From an uncultured Clostridia bacterium (lineage in GTDB: Bacteria > Bacillota > Clostridia > UBA1381), in NCBI GenBank assembly GCA_934462945.1, contig CAKSJF010000018.1, positions 1 through 33,947 on the forward strand: 33,947 nucleotides of DNA, given 5' to 3'. The notes below the pieces were generated by a model. That model was given only the letters and a program-made list of their open reading frames with translations. It ran no database searches and had not been told where the DNA came from. A program made the translations under genes and the position numbers. Positions 13,024 to 20,836 of the stretch are shown one piece after another (positions within the stretch are counted from its first letter, which is position 1; each line of letters starts with the position of its first letter).

Positions 13024-15570
13024 ATGAAACGATTGGTTTTGGGAATTTTAGCGCATGTAGACTCCGGAAAGACAACGCTTTCCGAGGGACTTTTGTATGC
13101 CGCAGGAGCAATCAGCCGCCGCGGACGCGTAGATCATCAGGACGCCTTTTTAGATACCGAAGAATTAGAGAAAAAGCGCGGAATCACCATCTTTTCCAAA
13201 CAGGCAGTCCTAAAGGCAGGCGATACCGAAATCACGCTGTTAGACACCCCGGGACATGTGGATTTTTCTGCCGAAACCGAACGGACGCTTTCGGTGTTAG
13301 ACTATGCAATTTTAGTGGTGAACGGTGCGGACGGGGTGCAGAGCCACACCAAAACACTCTGGAAGCTCTTAGAACGCTACCAAATCCCCACCTTTTTATT
13401 CATCAACAAAATGGATTTAGAAACTGCGGACAAAACCCTGGTCTTGTCCGATTTAAAAGAGAATCTGAACGCTTTTTGCCTTGACCCTGACAGTGCGGAA
13501 TTTTCAGAGGACGCGGCGCTCTCCTCCGAGTCACTTTTAGAGGAATTTTCTGAAACAGGGAACATCTCAAAGGACGCAATCCGGCATGCAATCCAATCAA
13601 GAAAGCTCTTTTTGTGCTTTTTTGGATCTGCTTTAAAGAATGACGGTGTGGCTGAATTTTTAGAAAGCATTTCCGATCTGATGACCGAGCCGTCCTACGG
13701 AACGGATTTTGCCGCGAGGGTCTATAAAATCACCGAGGACGAAAAGGGTCAGCGGCTGACGCATATGAAGATTACCGGAGGAAGTTTAAAGGTTCGGACA
13801 CTCCTTTCCGGAAACGGATGGGAGGAAAAGGCAAGCGAACTCCGGATTTATTCCGGTGCAAAATACCAGTCTGTGCAGGAGGTTTTCCCGGGAAATATCT
13901 GCGCTGTTACCGGTCTTTCAAAAACAGCCGCCGGAGAGTCTCTGGGCGCTGCGACAGACTCCCTCTCCCCTCTTTTAGAGCCGGTCTTTACGTATGCTGT
14001 GCGCCTTACAAACGGACAGGATCCGCATACGGTTCTATCCGCTTTTCAAAAGTTAGAACAAGAGGAAGTACAGTTAAAAACCTCCTGGAATGAAAAAAGC
14101 CAGAAAATTGAGGTTCGGATTATGGGCGAAATTCAGCTGGAAATTCTGCGCCAGCTTTTGCTTTCGCGCTTTGGTCTTTCGGTGGAATTTGAAAAGGGCA
14201 GTATCATTTACAAAGAAACCGTCCAAAACCCGGTGGAGGGGGTTGGTCATTATGAGCCGCTCCGTCACTATGCAGAGGTACATATTCTGATTGAGCCGGC
14301 AAAGCGCGGCAGCGGAATCACCCTCCGCACAAAATGCAGCGAAGATTTACTCGATAAAAACTGGCAGAGACTGATTTTAACGCATTTAGCCGAGAAAAAG
14401 CACCGCGGTGTTCTGACCGGCGCGGAGCTGACCGATGTCCGGCTGACGCTCGTTTCCGGAAAAGCGCACAAAAAACATACCGAGGGCGGCGACTTCCGGC
14501 AGGCAACCTACCGCGCCGTCCGGCAGGGGTTAATGCAGGCGGAGAATATTCTGTTAGAGCCATGGTATCAGTTTCAGATCACCCTCCCCACCGGCGCATC
14601 CGGACGTGCCATGACCGATCTTCAGCAGATGGGCGCGGAATTTTCCTCACCGGAGATCAACGGCGAAATTTCAGTCATTTCCGGGAAAGCGCCGATCTCC
14701 AAAATGCAGGACTATCAGGCAGAGCTGACCGCCTACACCCACGGAACAGGCAAGCTGCAATGCCGTTTTTCCGGCTATGCCCCTTGCCCCAACCAGGCAG
14801 AAATCGTATCCGCAATCGCGTACAATCCGGAGTCCGATTTGGAAAACACACCCGATTCCGTTTTCTGCGCACACGGCGGCGGATTTTTAGTGAAGTGGGA
14901 TCATGTAAAAGAATACATGCATCTGCCGCTTTTGGAAACCAAGCGTCCGCAGGAGACACCGCCCCTAAAACAGGTGCGCCGCCAGATTGCAGACGATGCG
15001 GAGCTTTTGCGTATTTTTGAACGTACCTACGGAAAGGTAAAGGAGAAAAAAATTCGCCCCTTAGAAGCACAGCCGACCTTCCGCGCAAAACCGATTCCAC
15101 AAGGACCGGAATATCTTCTGATTGACGGCTATAACATGATCTTTGCATGGGAGGAATTTTCTGTGCTTGCCGCAGAAAGTTTAGAGGATGCACGGCAATG
15201 GCTGATTGAACGGATTTGCAACTATCAGGCAATGAAACAAAACAACGTGATTTTAGTATTTGACGCATACCGCGTAAAGGGTGCGGTGCGTGAGGTGGAA
15301 AAGGTACACGGAATCAGCGTGGTATACACCAAAGAGGCGGAAACCGCGGATGCCTATATCGAAAAAACCACAAAACAGCTTGCGAAACACTACCGGGTGC
15401 GCGTGGCAACCTCGGACGCTTTGGAACAAATGATTATTTTCGGTCACGGCGCAAGAAGAATCTCGGCAGGGGAATTTTATGAAGAAGTGAAACAGACAGA
15501 ACAGGAACTGCGGCAGTTTCTAAAAGATCACAACGAAGAATATAAATTAAACATCGGCGAGATATTATAA
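13024..15570 (+). CDS. TetM/EF-G-like translation GTPase fused to a YacP/Rae1-type NYN endonuclease domain
   Basis: An 848-residue fusion. Residues 1 to about 650 are a ribosome-protection-type GTPase: G1 AHVDSGKTT (10-18), G2 RGITI (52-56), G3 DTPGH (74-78, with the catalytic His 78), G4 NKMD (128-131), then EF-G-like domains II-V. The domain IV tip near residues 478-490 (GKAHKKHTEGG) lacks the YSPVSTP loop that displaces tetracycline in TetM, so a drug-resistance role is unlikely. After a linker, residues about 695-848 match YacP/Rae1, the B. subtilis ribosomal A-site mRNA endonuclease. All expected acids are present: D701 in IDGYNM, D747 in VFDAY, D776 in ETADAYIEK and D798 in ATSD. The design suggests a GTPase that docks in the A site and carries the nuclease there. 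The joint activity is inferred. Confidence 0.9.
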   Translation: MKRLVLGILAHVDSGKTTLSEGLLYAAGAISRRGRVDHQDAFLDTEELEKKRGITIFSKQAVLKAGDTEITLLDTPGHVDFSAETERTLSVLDYAILVVNGADGVQSHTKTLWKLLERYQIPTFLFINKMDLETADKTLVLSDLKENLNAFCLDPDSAEFSEDAALSSESLLEEFSETGNISKDAIRHAIQSRKLFLCFFGSALKNDGVAEFLESISDLMTEPSYGTDFAARVYKITEDEKGQRLTHMKITGGSLKVRTLLSGNGWEEKASELRIYSGAKYQSVQEVFPGNICAVTGLSKTAAGESLGAATDSLSPLLEPVFTYAVRLTNGQDPHTVLSAFQKLEQEEVQLKTSWNEKSQKIEVRIMGEIQLEILRQLLLSRFGLSVEFEKGSIIYKETVQNPVEGVGHYEPLRHYAEVHILIEPAKRGSGITLRTKCSEDLLDKNWQRLILTHLAEKKHRGVLTGAELTDVRLTLVSGKAHKKHTEGGDFRQATYRAVRQGLMQAENILLEPWYQFQITLPTGASGRAMTDLQQMGAEFSSPEINGEISVISGKAPISKMQDYQAELTAYTHGTGKLQCRFSGYAPCPNQAEIVSAIAYNPESDLENTPDSVFCAHGGGFLVKWDHVKEYMHLPLLETKRPQETPPLKQVRRQIADDAELLRIFERTYGKVKEKKIRPLEAQPTFRAKPIPQGPEYLLIDGYNMIFAWEEFSVLAAESLEDARQWLIERICNYQAMKQNNVILVFDAYRVKGAVREVEKVHGISVVYTKEAETADAYIEKTTKQLAKHYRVRVATSDALEQMIIFGHGARRISAGEFYEEVKQTEQELRQFLKDHNEEYKLNIGEIL

Positions 15571-15572
15571 AA

Positions 15573-15604
15573 GCGCGGGATTTTTTTATCCCGCGCCTTT
15601 TTGT
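15573..15604. terminator. Bidirectional terminator between GTPase-NYN gene and leuB
   Basis: Perfect 9-bp stem GCGCGGGAT (15573-15581) with ATCCCGCGC (15588-15596), a T-rich loop, then CTTTTTGTT on the plus strand and TTTTATAAT on the minus strand. Confidence 0.85.
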
Positions 15605-16662
15605 TAAATTGCCTCTAATATCTTTTCTGTCATTTCCGTACAGGTCAGATAATCCTTTTGGGAAAGATCGGCTGTCCGAAAACCTGCGTCAATCACAGTC
15701 TCAACTGCTTTTTCAATCGCAGCCGCCTCCTTCTCCAGGTCAAACGCATACCGCAGCATCATAGCCGCAGAAAGCACTGTCGCAATCGGATTTGCAAGAT
15801 TTTTCCCTGCAATGTCCGGTGCAGAGCCATGAATCGGTTCATACAGTCCGCGCGTTCCCTCACCCAGAGATGCCGACGCTAAAAGTCCGATTGATCCCGT
15901 AATCTGCGACGCCTCGTCCGAGAGAATATCTCCGAACATGTTGGAGGTTACAATCACATCAAACTGCGCCGGATTCCGTACCAGCTGCATTGCCGCATTA
16001 TCCACCAAAAGATCGTGATATTCCACCTCCGGATACTCTTTGGAAAGTTCGTGCATAATCTCTCTCCAAAGCCGGGAGCTTTCCAAAACGTTTGCTTTGT
16101 CAATGCTGTGCAGGCATTTTCTGCGTTTCATAGCAGCCTCAAACGCCGCGCGTCCAATTCGCTCAATCTCCATCCGGCTGTAGCACTCTGTATCATATGC
16201 TTCCTCGCCGAAACGACCCTCACGCCGTCCGCGTTCTCCAAAATAAATACCGCCGGTCAGCTCGCGTACCATCATCAGATCGACACCGTTTTTGATAATC
16301 TCCTCTTTGAGCGGACTTGCCGCTGTCAGCGCCGGATAGACCTTTGCCGGGCGCAGATTGGTGTAGAGTCCCATTTTTTCACGGATTCCTAAAAGCGCAC
16401 TCTCCGGACGGATTTTTCCGCCGTCCCATTTCGGACCGCCGACTGCGCCCAGAAGCACACTGTCGCTTGCAAGACAACCCTCCACCGTTTCCTCCGGCAA
16501 TGCCTCGCCGCAGGTATCAATTGCGATACCGCCGATTAAATAATCTTTCGTGCAAAATTCATGTCCGAATTTTTCTCCGACTTTTGCTAAAACCTGCTCT
16601 GCCGCGCCAATAATCTCCGGACCGATTCCGTCTCCTTTTAATAAAGCAATCTGATATTTCAT
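15604..16662 (-). CDS. leuB: 3-isopropylmalate dehydrogenase
   Basis: A 352-residue NAD-dependent beta-decarboxylating dehydrogenase that oxidises 3-isopropylmalate to 2-ketoisocaproate, the last step specific to leucine. It shows IALLKGDGIGPEI at the N-terminus, LLGAVGGPKWD, the ELTGGIYFGERG substrate loop, DVIVTSNMFGDILSDEASQITGSIG for metal binding, and EPIHGSAPDIAGK in the NAD site. I prefer ATG 16662, which follows GAGGGTG inside the end of leuD; the GTG at 16674 would add only four residues. The leuD stop lies 1 base before this start, so the two are translationally coupled. Confidence 0.95.
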   Translation of the reverse strand: MKYQIALLKGDGIGPEIIGAAEQVLAKVGEKFGHEFCTKDYLIGGIAIDTCGEALPEETVEGCLASDSVLLGAVGGPKWDGGKIRPESALLGIREKMGLYTNLRPAKVYPALTAASPLKEEIIKNGVDLMMVRELTGGIYFGERGRREGRFGEEAYDTECYSRMEIERIGRAAFEAAMKRRKCLHSIDKANVLESSRLWREIMHELSKEYPEVEYHDLLVDNAAMQLVRNPAQFDVIVTSNMFGDILSDEASQITGSIGLLASASLGEGTRGLYEPIHGSAPDIAGKNLANPIATVLSAAMMLRYAFDLEKEAAAIEKAVETVIDAGFRTADLSQKDYLTCTEMTEKILEAI

Positions 16663-16663
16663 C

Positions 16664-17155
16664 TTAAAATGCACCCTCTTTCACCGCTGCAACCAAACCG
16701 CCTGCCTGGATAATTTTCTGAATAAATTCCGGGAACGGCGCAGTCTGGTAGGTTTTTCCTGTGGTCAGATTGTTAATAATTCCCTGATCCAAATCTACCT
16801 CTACCTCGTCTCCCTCCCGGATTTCCTCTGCTGCCTCCGGGCATTCCACAATCGGAAGTCCGATATTGATTGCATTCCGGTAGAAAATGCGTGCAAAGCT
16901 TTTTGCAATCACCACCGAAATTCCGCTTGCTAAAATAGCAATCGGCGCATGCTCACGGGACGAACCGCAGCCAAAATTCTCTCCGGCAATCATCAGATCG
17001 CCCTTTTTGATCTTCTTTGAAAAATCTGCGTCCAGATCCTCCATGCAGTGCTTTGCGAGCTCTGCCGGCTCGGAGGTGTTTAAATAACGTGCCGGGATGA
17101 TCACGTCGGTGTCGACGTTATCTCCATACTTAATTGTTTTACCCTGAAATTTCAT
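16664..17155 (-). CDS. leuD: 3-isopropylmalate dehydratase small subunit
   Basis: A 163-residue swivel-domain subunit that pairs with LeuC to isomerise 2-isopropylmalate to 3-isopropylmalate. The short form typical of Clostridia and archaea is recognised by YGDNVDTDVIIPARYL near the N-terminus and ENFGCGSSREHAPIA (about 58-72). Its ATG directly follows the leuC stop (TAAATG), so translation is coupled. Its end overlaps the ribosome site of leuB. Confidence 0.95.
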   Translation of the reverse strand: MKFQGKTIKYGDNVDTDVIIPARYLNTSEPAELAKHCMEDLDADFSKKIKKGDLMIAGENFGCGSSREHAPIAILASGISVVIAKSFARIFYRNAINIGLPIVECPEAAEEIREGDEVEVDLDQGIINNLTTGKTYQTAPFPEFIQKIIQAGGLVAAVKEGAF

Positions 17156-18415
17156 TTAACAAACCTCCCTCGGATCGGAAATTTTTCCTGTGATTGCAGA
17201 CGCTGCTGCCACTGCCGGACTTGCCAGATAAACCTCCGATTTCGGATGTCCCATTCTGCCGACAAAGTTCCGGTTTGTGGTGGTAACGGCGCGTTCTCCT
17301 GCTGCTAAAATACCCATATATCCGCCCAGACAAGGACCGCAGGTCGGAGTAGAAACAATTGCGCCTGCCTCAATAAAGGTTTTCAGATAGCCGCGCTCCA
17401 TTGCCTCTAAATAGATTTTCTGCGTTGCCGGGATAATGATTGTCCGGACATGTTCGCAGACCTTCTTTCCTTTCAGAATGTCTGCTGCAACCGCTAAATC
17501 CTCCAGCCGTCCGTTGGTGCAGGAACCGATCACAACCTGGTCGATTGTAACCTCTCCTGCCTCGCGTACGGTTTTTGTATTCTCCGGCAGATGCGGAAAT
17601 GCAACGGTCGGCTCAATCTCATCCAATTGAATCACATACGTTTTTTCATACTCTGCATCCGGATCTGCTGTGTAGATTTTCGGTTCTCTCGCGCCGGCTT
17701 TTTTCAGATAGTCCAGCGTTTTGTCGTCCACTTCAAAAATACCGTTTTTCGCACCGGCTTCAATTGCCATATTGGAAATGCACAGCCGGTCGCTCACCGA
17801 AAGTGCATGCACACCCTCGCCGCAGAACTCCATGGAACGGTACAGTGCGCCGTCCACACCGATCATACCGATAATATGCAGAATCACATCCTTACCGCTG
17901 ACATAAGGGGAAAGCTTTCCCTTTAGTTCAAATCGAAGTGCAGACGGAACTTTAAACCAGGTCTTTCCGCTTGCCATCGCGCAGGCAAGGTCGGTAGAGC
18001 CGACACCGGTGGAAAATGCGCCCAATGCACCATAGGTACAGGTATGAGAATCTGCGCCGATGATTGCGTCTCCGGCTGTCACCAAGCCTTGCTCCGGCAG
18101 GAGCGCATGCTCAATGCCCATTCTTCCGACATCAAAATAGTTTTCAATTTTCTCCTGACCGGCAAAATCCCGGCAAACTTTACACTGTTCCGCCGCTTTA
18201 ATATCCTTATTCGGAATAAAGTGATCCATTACCAGTGCAATTTTCTTCTTGTCAAAAACATTTTTCCCAAGCTTCTCAAATTCTCGGATAGCAACCGGTG
18301 CGGTGATGTCATTTCCAAGGGTCAGATCAAGATTTGCAAGAATCAGATCTCCGGCAGAAACATGGTCTAAGCCTGCATGGGCAGCTAATATTTTTTGTGT
18401 CATTGTCATTCCCAT
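17156..18415 (-). CDS. leuC: 3-isopropylmalate dehydratase large subunit
   Basis: A 419-residue aconitase-family subunit carrying a [4Fe-4S] cluster. Visible signatures are GADSHTCTYGALGAFSTGVGSTD, the first cluster cysteine in IGSCTNGR (about 297-304) and the other two in CGPCLGG. Its length is that of the compact (homoaconitase/IPMI archaeal-clostridial) form that pairs with a 163-residue LeuD. AAGGAGG stands 9 bases before ATG 18415, 14 bases after the leuA stop. The in-frame ATG four codons in is a weaker alternative. Confidence 0.95.
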   Translation of the reverse strand: MGMTMTQKILAAHAGLDHVSAGDLILANLDLTLGNDITAPVAIREFEKLGKNVFDKKKIALVMDHFIPNKDIKAAEQCKVCRDFAGQEKIENYFDVGRMGIEHALLPEQGLVTAGDAIIGADSHTCTYGALGAFSTGVGSTDLACAMASGKTWFKVPSALRFELKGKLSPYVSGKDVILHIIGMIGVDGALYRSMEFCGEGVHALSVSDRLCISNMAIEAGAKNGIFEVDDKTLDYLKKAGAREPKIYTADPDAEYEKTYVIQLDEIEPTVAFPHLPENTKTVREAGEVTIDQVVIGSCTNGRLEDLAVAADILKGKKVCEHVRTIIIPATQKIYLEAMERGYLKTFIEAGAIVSTPTCGPCLGGYMGILAAGERAVTTTNRNFVGRMGHPKSEVYLASPAVAAASAITGKISDPREVC

Positions 18416-18429
18416 GATCTGATTCCTCC

Positions 18430-19944
18430 TTATTCTGCCACACCCGGCAGCTTATTGATGGCATTCAGATAAGCCAGAATACTTGCCTCGATAATATCGG
18501 TGGAGAGTCCGCGTCCGTTATAGGTTTTGCCCTCGTCCTTTGTTTTCAGCTTTACAATGACCTCACCAAGCGTGTCCTTACCCTCGGACACCGCACGAAT
18601 CTGATAGGTTTCCAGTGTGTGCACCGGCGGCAGAACAATTTTATCAATCGCGTTATATGCCGCGTCAATCGGACCGTCGCCCAGGCAGACATCCTCTAAA
18701 ATCTTCTCGCCGTCCTTTAAGCGGATGGTACAGGTTGCCGTGGTATGATTGCCGGCATGGACGTCAAACCGATCCAGGATATAGCGTTCATGATCCTCTT
18801 TTCTTTGCAGGAGCAGCGCCTCAATATCAAAATCGTTGACTTCCTTTTTCTTATCGCATAGCGCCTTAAATGCTTCAAATACGCGCTCTAATTCCTGTTG
18901 CTCCAGTTCATAGCCCATTGTCTCCAAATGCTGACAGAATGCATGTTTTCCGGAATGCTTTCCAAGCACAATCCGGTTTTCGTGCATGCCGACCGATTCC
19001 GGCGTCATGATTTCATAGGTAGCGCGGTTTGCAAGAACTCCGTGCTGATGAATGCCTGCTTCATGTGCAAAGGCATTTTTCCCGACAATCGGCTTATTGA
19101 TCGGCGCATTTTGACCGATAATGTCATACACCTTTTTACTGGTTCTGTAAATCTGCGTGGTATCCAGGCGCGGAAGTGCCGCATATGCGTCCTCCCGGGT
19201 ATGCAGCGCCATGACAACCTCCTCTAACGAGGTATTTCCGGCACGCTCGCCCAGACCGTTGACGGTACATTCAATCTGCATCGCACCGCCGCGGACACCT
19301 GCTAAAGAATTTGCAACCGCCATACCCAGATCGTTATGACAGTGTACCGAAAAAATAGCTTTGTCGCTGTTTGGAACATTTTTGATCAGATATTCAATCA
19401 GCTGCTGCATTTCACCCGGTGTGGTATAGCCGACAGTATCCGGAATGTTCACAACGCTTGCACCGTTTGCGATTGCAATTTCCGAAACCTTTGCTAAAAA
19501 TTCCGGATCGCTCCGTGTGGCATCCTCTGCGGAAAATTCGATATTGGAGCAATATTTTGCAGCGTATGCCGTCATATTCTTTACATGCTCCAAAACCTCC
19601 TCCGGCGACATTTTCAGCTTATATTCCATATGGATCGGCGAGGTGGCTATAAACAGATGGATTCTCGGATCAACCGCCCCTTTTACAGCCTCATATGCCG
19701 CGTCAATATCCTTTTGATTTGCTCTTGCAAGGGATGCAACGGTACAGTCGTGAACGGTTTCTGCAATTTTTTTCACCGATTCAAAGTCTCCCGGTGAGGA
19801 AATAGCAAATCCGGCTTCAATCACGTCCACTTTCATTTTTTCCAGGCAACGCGCAACCTCAAGTTTTTCTCGCAAATTCATGCTGCATCCGGGCGACTGC
19901 TCTCCATCCCGGAGTGTTGTATCAAAAATTTTAATCTGCTTCAT
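18430..19944 (-). CDS. leuA: 2-isopropylmalate synthase
   Basis: A 504-residue enzyme that condenses acetyl-CoA with 2-ketoisovalerate, the committed leucine step. The DRE-TIM barrel has FDTTLRDGEQSPG at residues 7-19 and the metal motif HCHNDLGMAVAN near 200. GIHQHGV and LGKHSGKHAF follow in the linker. The C-terminal LeuA regulatory domain (about 385-500, from DFDIEAL to RGLSTDIIEASILAYLNAIN) binds leucine, so feedback inhibition is expected. ATG 19944 has AGGAGG upstream; the longer open frame to 19986 would start inside the terminator. There is no space for a promoter between that terminator and the start. Confidence 0.95.
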   Translation of the reverse strand: MKQIKIFDTTLRDGEQSPGCSMNLREKLEVARCLEKMKVDVIEAGFAISSPGDFESVKKIAETVHDCTVASLARANQKDIDAAYEAVKGAVDPRIHLFIATSPIHMEYKLKMSPEEVLEHVKNMTAYAAKYCSNIEFSAEDATRSDPEFLAKVSEIAIANGASVVNIPDTVGYTTPGEMQQLIEYLIKNVPNSDKAIFSVHCHNDLGMAVANSLAGVRGGAMQIECTVNGLGERAGNTSLEEVVMALHTREDAYAALPRLDTTQIYRTSKKVYDIIGQNAPINKPIVGKNAFAHEAGIHQHGVLANRATYEIMTPESVGMHENRIVLGKHSGKHAFCQHLETMGYELEQQELERVFEAFKALCDKKKEVNDFDIEALLLQRKEDHERYILDRFDVHAGNHTTATCTIRLKDGEKILEDVCLGDGPIDAAYNAIDKIVLPPVHTLETYQIRAVSEGKDTLGEVIVKLKTKDEGKTYNGRGLSTDIIEASILAYLNAINKLPGVAE

Positions 19945-19961
19945 CCTAAAACCTCCTGTTG

Positions 19962-19999
19962 AAAAAAAAAAACGGGGATAAGACACCAGCCTTATCCCC
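19962..19999 (-). terminator. Intrinsic terminator between abrB-like gene and leuA
   Basis: On the minus strand: a 9-bp perfect stem pairing 19991-19999 (GGGGATAAG) with 19974-19982 (CTTATCCCC), an 8-base loop and an 11-T tract at 19962-19972. It begins 8 bases after the abrB-like stop, and the leuA ribosome site begins 6 bases after its T tract. Confidence 0.88.
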
Positions 20000-20006
20000 C
20001 AAAAAT

Positions 20007-20270
20007 TTATCTTTGGCTATGTTCCTGAGCCATTTTCTCCATTGCGTCAATGCAATTTTTGCAGATTGCCTTTCCGCCGTAACGAACCAGGTTATCCGAT
20101 TCATCACAGAAGATGCACGCCGGCGCATATTTCTTCAGAACAATCATATCGTCGTCAACAAAAATTTCTAACGAATCTCTGTTCTTGAGTCCAAACACCT
20201 TTCTCAATTCCTTTGGGATTACAATTCTTCCCAACTCATCAATTGGTCTTACAATTCCAGTTGCTTTCAT
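20007..20270 (-). CDS. AbrB/SpoVT-type transition-state regulator with CX2C zinc-knuckle-like end
   Basis: An 87-residue DNA-binding protein. Residues 1-48 form the AbrB swapped-hairpin barrel (KATGIVRPIDELGRIVIPKELRKVFGL...LEIFVDDDMIVLKKY), nearly the canonical AbrB sequence. The C-terminal part is not that of B. subtilis AbrB: it has two CX2C pairs, C52/C55 and C70/C73, suited to zinc. AbrB-type proteins are growth-phase regulators with broad targets. It is read from a consensus promoter with a leader of about 147 bases and is directly followed by a terminator and then the leu operon. Whether it regulates leu genes is unknown. Confidence 0.88.
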   Translation of the reverse strand: MKATGIVRPIDELGRIVIPKELRKVFGLKNRDSLEIFVDDDMIVLKKYAPACIFCDESDNLVRYGGKAICKNCIDAMEKMAQEHSQR

Positions 20271-20423
20271 TCATATCATTCCTTTCCTTTTCGCATAAAT
20301 GAGGTTCCCGAAAGATTATTCCAATTGCTGTTTCAAGAAGCTTTTGCAAAAAATGCCTTTCCATTCATCCAGCGCATGTACAATGATCCTGCTTTGTTTC
20401 CTCGTCTTTTTCTGTCAAATACT

Positions 20424-20452
20424 ATTATATAACAAAAATCCCATATTGTCAA
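20424..20452 (-). promoter_or_regulatory. Consensus sigma-A promoter of the abrB-like gene
   Basis: On the minus strand: TTGACA (20447-20452), 17 bases, TATAAT (20424-20429). The expected start is near 20417, leaving a leader of about 147 bases (20271-20417) in which I see no T-box or known riboswitch. Confidence 0.9.
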
Positions 20453-20506
20453 CAATTTTCGATAAAATTTTCAATAATTTTTTTATTATTTTTCCGAAAA
20501 AAACGC

Positions 20507-20535
20507 TTGACAATCCCTTCCTCTTGTGCTATAAT
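20507..20535 (+). promoter_or_regulatory. Consensus sigma-A promoter of tRNA-Leu
   Basis: TTGACA (20507-20512), 17 bases, TATAAT (20530-20535), 22 bases before the mature tRNA 5' end. Confidence 0.9.
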
Positions 20536-20557
20536 AAATATGTTGTCGATAAGACAA

Positions 20558-20646
20558 GCCCAAGTGGCGGAATTGGCAGACGCCCAGGACTTAAAATCCT
20601 GTGGGAAGAGATTCCCGTGCCGGTTCGACCCCGGCCTTGGGCACCA
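20558..20646 (+). tRNA. tRNA-Leu(UAA)
   Basis: The acceptor stem pairs GCCCAAG (20558-20564) with CTTGGGC (20636-20642), followed by the discriminator A and an encoded CCA (20644-20646). The anticodon stem is CAGGA/TCCTG with loop CTTAAAA, giving anticodon TAA at 20592-20594. A long variable arm (GTGGGAAGAGATTCCCGT) marks the class II tRNA, and the T loop contains GGTTCGACCCC. It reads UUA and UUG leucine codons. It has its own promoter and terminator. Confidence 0.97.
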
Positions 20647-20649
20647 CGT

Positions 20650-20681
20650 CGGAGCAAAGTTCGCTTTGCTCCGTTTTTTTT
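20650..20681 (+). terminator. Intrinsic terminator of tRNA-Leu
   Basis: Perfect 10-bp stem CGGAGCAAAG (20650-20659) with CTTTGCTCCG (20664-20673) around a stable TTCG tetraloop, followed by eight T. Confidence 0.95.
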
Positions 20682-20836
20682 GCAAAAAAACATCCGCCCG
20701 CTTCCTTGCTCCTCCTTTTTCGCAAAAGGTCCCGTTCACGTCGGCTATTCGTTTGCAAGCGCACTCATAACGCCTTTGGTTCTCTACCAACCTTTTGCGA
20801 GAGTGCGCCTGCGGCGCATTCTGTGTTCAAAATTTC

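Noticed and set aside
13024..15570. Tetracycline resistance (tetM/tetO) call for the GTPase.
   Set aside because: The overall fold matches, but the domain IV loop that displaces tetracycline is not present and the protein has an extra nuclease domain; a resistance claim is not supported.
20271..20417. T-box or leader peptide in the abrB leader controlling leucine genes.
   Set aside because: No T-box sequence and no leucine-codon run; a 14-codon frame there has no ribosome site.
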